DNA from: GCA-2693325 sp036343635
Lineage (GTDB): Bacteria > Latescibacterota > UBA2968 > UBA8231
Reading direction: 5' to 3'
Assembly: GCA_036343635.1 (NCBI GenBank)
Contig: JAYYVF010000002.1
Coordinates: 1-50,125 of the forward strand
Length of the DNA: 50,125 nucleotides
This document shows positions 44,792 to 50,125 of this stretch, in pieces. Position numbers and translations under genes: made by a program. Numbering within the stretch: position 1 is the first letter of the stretch; each line of letters opens with the position of its first letter. Under the pieces are notes generated by a model that saw only the letters and a list, made by a program, of their open reading frames with translations, did not search any database and was not told the origin of the DNA.

Positions 44792-46522
44792 ATGGGGACT
44801 ATTATGGGCATGTATTATGATCTGGGACGACCTGTCGTAGGTGGATGGTTGGGGGGGGGATGGGTTTCACATGACCCCGTTCGGCATTTGGATCTTCTTT
44901 GGGGCACAGAATTTGGCCAGGAGGGGGCTTGGCTTTTTGCTATTGACGTGGACAGTGGTGCCATTGTCGAAGAACATCAGATAGGGTGCCGAGAATTCTC
45001 AGCTACACCCGATCATGAGACAGGAAAATTGTGGGTTGCCACTAATCATGGGCTCTATCAACCAGGCCATCTGCTTATGTCCTGGGACCCCACAACGCAA
45101 AAATTAACTTCCCACGGTTTCCCCGCTATTAGCGACCAGCGATTTGCGGGCACCCCTTTTATAGGGTCTGAAGGCAATATTTATGTAGGCTCACATCCCC
45201 ATGGGCATCTATTTCGCTTTAATAGCCTTGAAGGAATTTGGAAAGACTGTGGGTGCCAAGCCCCCGATCCAATTATTCCGGGACAGCACATTTGGTGTTA
45301 TCCACGCTACGAATCAATCGATGGTGAAATCGTTTGTTCCATTACACGCGACCCTGCCGCACAGGTCGCATTTAACCCAAGAACAAATCAAACCCGCACA
45401 ATTTCAAACGACCTTCCTGCGAAACCTGTTTTCTCTAACCCCGTGACGCGCGAAATTAAGGCTCAATTTCGTATTAAACCCAACTATACGGTGGACGGAG
45501 AAGAGAAAACGAGTGAATATCAACCACGCGTCGCTACAGATATCTGCGGACTTAATCGCGGGACGGATGGAGCAATTTACGGCAGCACAATTATTTCAAT
45601 GCATGTTTTTCGTTTTGATCCAGAAACTCGAGATTTATCAGATTTGGGACGCGTGGGCTGGGGCGGTGGCGAAGTATATAATGTAATTGGCCACGATGGT
45701 AAAGTTTATATGGGCAGTTATGGTGGTGGGTATTGGGCCGTTTACGACCCGCAAAAGCCTTGGAATCCACTACCCGAACAAGAGGGCAAAAATAAAACTG
45801 CCAATCCGCGCAATTTTGGCCAACTCGGCCTAGATATGAACCGCCCCTTCGAATACGTAACTGGACCAGACAACAATATATATATCGCTTGTCGTGCTAA
45901 TTACCGGATTCCGGGCGGAGGAATGGCTCGTTTCAAACCATCTACAGAGGAGATTTTTGTATTCCGTGATGAAGAACAATCCGTTCAAAGCATCGCTGCG
46001 GACCAGAATTACGTCTACGGTGGAACTAGTATCTCGGGTGGCCGAGGCTGTATTGAGACAACAACCGAAGGCAAGCTTTATCTTTTCGATGTAGACCGCG
46101 AAAAACGAATTTTCGAATGTATACCCGTACCTGAGGCGGTAGCAGTTACTTCTTTGGCGGTCAGCACAAAATCTGAATTGCTATACGGTTCGGCAAGCAA
46201 TGGCCAAGTATTTGCATTTTCCATCAAGGAACGCCAAGTGATCCAACGTTGGACTATTCGATCAAAGGGCACACCTCTCATGGGCGTTCCTGAAACCTAT
46301 GGGGTTATTCATCTTACCTGCGGTATAGACGGACAAATCTACGGTTGCACCAGGTCTGATGTTTTTCAACTGGACGTTAGCACTCATCAAATCAACTATC
46401 TGGATGCACCTCCTATTTCAGACTTATATCAAATCATCGAAGGTAAACCCGGAGTTTTTTATATTGGTGCTCGCGGGCACCTGTTGGAATATCACCTTGT
46501 CGACAAACCTCACTATCGTTAG
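44792..46522 (+). CDS. Beta-propeller protein of unknown function, upstream partner of PhyH 4
   Basis: A protein of up to 576 residues; ATG 44804, with GGGGA five bases upstream, may be the true start (572 residues). Blade-like repeats include GKLWVATNHGLY, GNIYVGSHPHGHLFRF, DGAIYGSTIISMHVFRFDP, NNIYIACRANYRIPGGGMARF and DGQIYGCTRSDVFQLD, an NHL/PQQ-type pattern with roughly seven to nine blades. No signal peptide. Histidine- and cysteine-bearing loops (SHPHGH, GCQAP) could bind a ligand. PhyH 4 starts nine bases after its stop, so the two are surely co-transcribed. Function is unknown. Confidence 0.72.
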   Translation: MGTIMGMYYDLGRPVVGGWLGGGWVSHDPVRHLDLLWGTEFGQEGAWLFAIDVDSGAIVEEHQIGCREFSATPDHETGKLWVATNHGLYQPGHLLMSWDPTTQKLTSHGFPAISDQRFAGTPFIGSEGNIYVGSHPHGHLFRFNSLEGIWKDCGCQAPDPIIPGQHIWCYPRYESIDGEIVCSITRDPAAQVAFNPRTNQTRTISNDLPAKPVFSNPVTREIKAQFRIKPNYTVDGEEKTSEYQPRVATDICGLNRGTDGAIYGSTIISMHVFRFDPETRDLSDLGRVGWGGGEVYNVIGHDGKVYMGSYGGGYWAVYDPQKPWNPLPEQEGKNKTANPRNFGQLGLDMNRPFEYVTGPDNNIYIACRANYRIPGGGMARFKPSTEEIFVFRDEEQSVQSIAADQNYVYGGTSISGGRGCIETTTEGKLYLFDVDREKRIFECIPVPEAVAVTSLAVSTKSELLYGSASNGQVFAFSIKERQVIQRWTIRSKGTPLMGVPETYGVIHLTCGIDGQIYGCTRSDVFQLDVSTHQINYLDAPPISDLYQIIEGKPGVFYIGARGHLLEYHLVDKPHYR

Positions 46523-46531
46523 GGAACTCCT

Positions 46532-47359
46532 ATGAATTCACTCTTCCGTGTTAATGAGCCAACAGAAGCAAATGTCAAATCATTTCACGAAGATGGTTAC
46601 ATCTTTTTCCCTGATATCTTTAAGAATACATCTCGAGAGGCACTTATTAAAGAAATTGAAAATAGTAATGAAGTACAGCAATATCTAAAAAGTGCAGACT
46701 ACACAGACATTACAAATCCACAATCCTATTTTGTTCGCCCTTGGAATAACCGAGGCCCTGTCGGAAACGCATTAATTGATGACCCCTTTATTACCAATCT
46801 GCTTCGAAAAACTATAGGGAACCATTATCATTTTTGTCATTCTGCCCTGAACCTCGCGCCACGGGGTATTGGACCTGGAAAATATCATCAGGATAATCAT
46901 CATTGGAATCACGAATATCCTGTAAATCACAGTGAAAGAAAAAAATACTATATCCAGATACTTTACTATCCAAATGGTTTCAAACAAGGAGATCGCAACC
47001 TAAAAGTGATTCCGGGTAGCCACCTTATTGAACCCACGGGCGAAAAAATTATTGAAAAAATGTTGGAGGGGACATACGACAATATTGCTGGACGCAAATT
47101 AAAGGAAGCCCGATTAAGTGCGCCTGCAGGGAGCATGGTATATATTAATGCCCGAATATTCCATGCTATTGAAGCTAAACCAGCAGATTCACCTCAGGCC
47201 CACCGAATATTCAACATCGATATTTTTAAAGAGGCCGGCCCTCCGCATAGGTACACTCAAGAAATTCCGGACGCATGGCTCGAAAATACGACGTCCCACA
47301 GAAAACAAATCTTTTCACGCCATCCCTACACAGACGGTTGCTGGGAAACCCCAAATTAA
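46532..47359 (+). CDS. Phytanoyl-CoA dioxygenase (PhyH) family protein, copy 4
   Basis: A 275-residue protein with triad H119-x-D121 (KYHQDN), H211 (IFHAI) and arginine R225. The PGSH loop is at 161-164. It is preceded by TAGGGAACT as ribosome-binding region. It forms an operon with the propeller gene nine bases upstream. PhyH 5 faces it tail to tail 37 bases on. Confidence 0.9.
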   Translation: MNSLFRVNEPTEANVKSFHEDGYIFFPDIFKNTSREALIKEIENSNEVQQYLKSADYTDITNPQSYFVRPWNNRGPVGNALIDDPFITNLLRKTIGNHYHFCHSALNLAPRGIGPGKYHQDNHHWNHEYPVNHSERKKYYIQILYYPNGFKQGDRNLKVIPGSHLIEPTGEKIIEKMLEGTYDNIAGRKLKEARLSAPAGSMVYINARIFHAIEAKPADSPQAHRIFNIDIFKEAGPPHRYTQEIPDAWLENTTSHRKQIFSRHPYTDGCWETPN

Positions 47360-47396
47360 CCTAAAAGATCCTTCGTCAAAAAGATGACCATAATCA

Positions 47397-48158
47397 CTAT
47401 ACTAATCCCCAGAGAGCTTTTCTCTCTTCTGGCCATTTTTCCCAACCTTTAACGACATATTTGACAGCCTCGGCATCGCGTACTTTTTCATCATATGGGA
47501 CGTAGTTCCACGCCATCGCCCGCCTCAAACCGGTCGATGTTTTTTTCCCCGTGGCATGCCAACAACTAGGTGTCCACACCAACGTCCACCGTGGATCTAG
47601 AATGATCTCCATTTCCTCCGGGTGCCGCGCAAAGAATGTTTGCGGTTCATTATCGTACTGACCAGTAGCAATCTCGAGAGCTAAAAATTCCTCCCTTACA
47701 TCATCGCGAGGTCTTGCGTGCGACCCCGGTAAAAGCCGTAACGGTGCGTTATCTTTATCATGGCGATCTAATGCGGTCCGCAACGAGACCTGTTTAATCT
47801 CTGGACCTCCATCAGCATGCCAGTGAACCTGTTGCTGGGGACGACCGTCAGCAGAAACTGCTTTAGAAGCATCGCCAAAGCCACATGCGCTAATAGAGAC
47901 CTTGTCGCAATTTAATATTTCTTTTGCCATTTGTATCAACGAAGGCTCTTCAACAATTTCAAATAACGGCTCTCCAACCATCAAAAAATGGCAGGCACTC
48001 GGATTTAACCCATCTGGCCAGATGGTCTGCGACCATGAGGACTCAACATCACCATGAATAGCATCAATTTTTGAAATCAATTTTTGCCCAAATGGATTCT
48101 GAATGAAGAAAAAGCCATTCTGTTCAAATTGAATTCGTTTACTTTCCGTAAGAGGCAT
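47397..48158 (-). CDS. Phytanoyl-CoA dioxygenase (PhyH) family protein, copy 5
   Basis: I start at ATG 48158 (253 residues); a TTG at 48170 is in frame. Putative iron ligands are H114-x-D116 (HWHADGG) and H201 (CWHATG), with R212 or R213 as the 2-oxoglutarate arginine. The PGSH loop is at 144-147. It is divergent from the amidohydrolase, sharing an upstream region of about 160 bases. This copy is the most divergent of the five around the triad. Confidence 0.85.
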   Translation of the reverse strand: MPLTESKRIQFEQNGFFFIQNPFGQKLISKIDAIHGDVESSWSQTIWPDGLNPSACHFLMVGEPLFEIVEEPSLIQMAKEILNCDKVSISACGFGDASKAVSADGRPQQQVHWHADGGPEIKQVSLRTALDRHDKDNAPLRLLPGSHARPRDDVREEFLALEIATGQYDNEPQTFFARHPEEMEIILDPRWTLVWTPSCWHATGKKTSTGLRRAMAWNYVPYDEKVRDAEAVKYVVKGWEKWPEERKALWGLV

Positions 48159-48319
48159 TAGAATTACCAAACTCTATTTTGGTTATTAGTAGCACTTCTC
48201 TTAGTCAACGATCTGAAAAACTTAAATCATTATAATCAAATATTTTGTGATTCCGTAGTATTTAATAACTATCTTTGGGAAAATTAATACCACAAACTTA
48301 TCTACCGAGAAAAAACATA

Positions 48320-49150
48320 ATGTTGATTATCGATAGCCATACCCACCTTATGACACTCAACACTCAGCACTATCCTTTGGCCAACGCAAGCTCCAACTAT
48401 CAGCCCTCCATAGAAGGGTCCGCTGAACACCTACAGAATCAAATGAAAGCCGCGGGAGTCGAACGGGCATTAGCAATTAGCACAGGATTTTATGGCTGGG
48501 ATAACTCCTACGCAATGGACCAGCTTTTGGGTAACGATTCATGGTTGACCGTAGGGGTTTTAGTCAATCCTGCTGCCAAAAATGGACCTCAACAATTAGA
48601 GGTGCTCGTGGAGAAAGGAGCGAATGGCATTCGTATTCAGCGCCATCTTTTTTACCACCAGAGTTTAGATGATCCGATAAGCACACCGCTCTGGCGGAAG
48701 GCCGCCGCATTGGATCTAACCATTGACATTAATGCAACACACGAAGAATATTCTGCAGTCGAAAAACGTATTCGGGAATTTCCGAATACACGTTTTGTGT
48801 TGGACCATTGCGGATATGTATCCGGAAACTTAGCCCCCAAAAAAAACACAACCGAACCCGTCCGCAGATTAGCCCAATACGATAATGTATATATCAAACT
48901 GACGTTCCTGCCATTAGCAAGTCAACAATCCTATCCATTCAAAGATGTTCATTGGATGGTTCGAGAACTCGTTGGCGCCTTTGGCCCCGACCGCTGTCTA
49001 TTTGGAAGTAATTTCCCAACAGACCAATACAGCCCAAAGACAAGCTACCAAGAAACTGTAGAGCTTTTTTCTGATGCTATTGAACTTTCAAATGAAGAGC
49101 GCGAATGGATACTAGGTGGAACAGCAAACAAATTATGGGCATGGGTTTAA
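48320..49150 (+). CDS. Amidohydrolase family protein (amidohydrolase_2-like TIM barrel)
   Basis: I start at ATG 48320 (276 residues), because the conserved LIIDSHTHL metal motif then sits at the N-terminus; an in-frame start at 48275 adds 15 residues of unrelated sequence. Further family features are FVLDHCGY and the terminal region LFGSNFPTDQY, in which the aspartate is the usual catalytic residue, with a closing WILGGTANKLW. Such enzymes hydrolyse lactones or decarboxylate (2-pyrone-4,6-dicarboxylate lactonase-like). It is next to PhyH 5 and upstream of a long hairpin. Confidence 0.88.
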   Translation: MLIIDSHTHLMTLNTQHYPLANASSNYQPSIEGSAEHLQNQMKAAGVERALAISTGFYGWDNSYAMDQLLGNDSWLTVGVLVNPAAKNGPQQLEVLVEKGANGIRIQRHLFYHQSLDDPISTPLWRKAAALDLTIDINATHEEYSAVEKRIREFPNTRFVLDHCGYVSGNLAPKKNTTEPVRRLAQYDNVYIKLTFLPLASQQSYPFKDVHWMVRELVGAFGPDRCLFGSNFPTDQYSPKTSYQETVELFSDAIELSNEEREWILGGTANKLWAWV

Positions 49151-49183
49151 CAGATGAAGGATTCTATAGAGAACATTTTCGGA

Positions 49184-49219
49184 ATATGTCACCTTGGCCT
49201 CACTGCCAAGGTGACATAT
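49184..49219. terminator. Perfect 15-bp inverted repeat at convergent junction
   Basis: Arms ATATGTCACCTTGGC (49184-49198) and GCCAAGGTGACATAT (49205-49219) pair over 15 bases around the 6-base loop CTCACT. The loop includes the stop codon of the minus-strand gene ending at 49200, and the stem encodes its last residues. No U-tract follows, so it may be a bidirectional terminator or an mRNA-end stabiliser. Confidence 0.65.
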
Positions 49220-50125
49220 ATGATGGATCACCACTATAGCGATCCATACCTAACTCTAATCGGATAAAGCAACCCGGCTCAAGGTCTACAGAAAAAACTT
49301 TGTCATCAATGTCCACCACAAAGTCTTCGATCTGCTCGGTCACCCAATCCAGATGCCGGCGCGGGTCAGACCCATTTATACCAACCTCTTCTTCGCTCAG
49401 GTTACGTCGGCGTTGACCTTTCGCTTTTTTAAAAGTATGTTCACCAAATGCACCCGCCTGAACAATAACTTCTCGTTTCTCAATAGGGCTAAGATTAACT
49501 AACTGCACGACAATTGTATCATCGCTCATACTTTCAACAAGAGCACCTATATCTTGTGGCAACCCAGGTCTTCGACGAGTAACATCAAAATAGCGTAGCC
49601 GGGCCTGTAATAAACCGCCGTTATAAAGAAAGAGCGGAGCCCCCATTGTGAGTTGCAACAACCCTTCAATACTAATTGGGTTTCTTACCTGCAAATACCA
49701 GTCACCATACGTTGCAGGATCCTGTCGATCCTGTCTCATAAAATCCAGGCACTGATATACCTGAGCATGGTTATGCCGCAAAATTTCGACCGGATATTCC
49801 TCATAATTCCCCTCAAGATAATGAATCCAGGCGGCATCATTTCCAGCATTATGCTTAGTATAATAGGACTGAACAGATTTGAAATTTTCTGTCTCATTAT
49901 TGCGCAGTTTCCTGATGCGGTCCACGTCTTCGTCTGACATACTGGCCAACCAAATATGAGCCATCCAATCGACACGCATCGGACGATACTGGAACCAGCC
50001 ATGATCGTTGTGACATTCGGGAATATGCCACGTCTCTCCTTTCAACTCTCCATGTGAGACTAAAAGGTCAATTTGTGAACGAGGAAGATCTAAATAAGCA
50101 CGATCTCCAGTAAGCGCTAGTGCAT
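49200..50125 (-). CDS. Large protein of unknown function, 5' end cut by window edge
   Basis: The frame is open from the right edge (first visible codons ALALTGDRAYLDLPRSQID) to a stop at 49200, about 308 codons. The visible part starts with a helical region (DLPRSQIDLLVSHGE, then WQ-rich WHIPECHND) that might be an (alpha/alpha) toroid as in some glycoside hydrolases or lyases, and ends with a beta-sandwich-like segment (VVQLVNLSPIEKREVIVQAG). The TTG at 50045 is not the real start. No family could be named with confidence. Confidence 0.6.
   Translation of the reverse strand, partial: ALALTGDRAYLDLPRSQIDLLVSHGELKGETWHIPECHNDHGWFQYRPMRVDWMAHIWLASMSDEDVDRIRKLRNNETENFKSVQSYYTKHNAGNDAAWIHYLEGNYEEYPVEILRHNHAQVYQCLDFMRQDRQDPATYGDWYLQVRNPISIEGLLQLTMGAPLFLYNGGLLQARLRYFDVTRRRPGLPQDIGALVESMSDDTIVVQLVNLSPIEKREVIVQAGAFGEHTFKKAKGQRRRNLSEEEVGINGSDPRRHLDWVTEQIEDFVVDIDDKVFSVDLEPGCFIRLELGMDRYSGDPSYMSPWQ

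Overview
This window is about 50 kb of a chromosome-like bacterial segment. It leans A+T-rich, is densely coding on both strands, and carries no rRNA, CRISPR array, insertion sequence or phage gene that I can see. The gene mix points to an uncultivated, probably marine lineage near the FCB group, such as Latescibacterota- or Poribacteria-like bacteria. The evidence is five phytanoyl-CoA-dioxygenase (PhyH) family proteins, a sulfatase, an Asp-box sialidase, an M81 (MlrC-like) protein, several beta-propellers, a long SecA of 1099 residues, PorV/PorQ-like outer-membrane proteins and a FlgD-like C-terminal sorting domain. The phylum is an inference from family content, not a phylogenetic result.

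Layout. 1-4001: partial glycerophosphodiesterase, PhyH 1, and a two-gene minus-strand unit of a SelA-like PLP enzyme and a sugar-nucleotide epimerase. 4145-7711: oligopeptidase A and M81 protein. 7732-9356: fucose mutarotase (fucU) with a TolB/oligogalacturonate-lyase-like propeller, minus strand. 9465-10145: cytidylate-kinase-like gene behind a near-consensus promoter. 10211-12904: sialidase and sulfatase. 13029-13970: ftsY. 14361-21605: ribD-ribE-ribBA-ribH-nusB-secA, tightly packed. 21643-23091: family 2 glycosyltransferase. 23860-26805: purC, a small unknown gene and rhaB. 27065-33044: PHP phosphoesterase, secreted propeller with sorting domain, two PorV/PorQ-like proteins, M50 protease and a lipoprotein. 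33143-35816: a second lipoprotein, an eroded YibQ-like protein and tgt. 35963-38699: EamA transporter, aldo-keto reductase and PhyH 2. 38860-39477: a stand-alone rpsD with its own promoter and terminator. 39835-42294: yajC, fmt, a DUF5683-like protein and PhyH 3. 43485-43560: tRNA-Ala(GGC). 43583-50125: polysaccharide deacetylase, propeller-PhyH 4 pair, PhyH 5, amidohydrolase, and a large protein cut by the window edge.

How the genes fit together. The housekeeping core covers riboflavin synthesis, protein export (secA, ftsY, yajC), translation (rpsD, fmt, tgt, tRNA-Ala) and purine synthesis. Around it lie accessory genes for using sulfated or deoxy-sugar polysaccharides (sulfatase, sialidase, fucU, rhaB, deacetylase) and many putative Fe(II)/2-oxoglutarate oxygenases. 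The most notable points are a RibBA whose DHBP-synthase half has lost several active-site residues, a YibQ-like protein lacking its catalytic core, a SelA-like enzyme fused to an extra beta-rich module, a propeller-PhyH operon of unknown function, a possible T9SS-like export cluster, and long hairpins at convergent gene junctions that overlap stop codons. I found no clear defence or mobile system.
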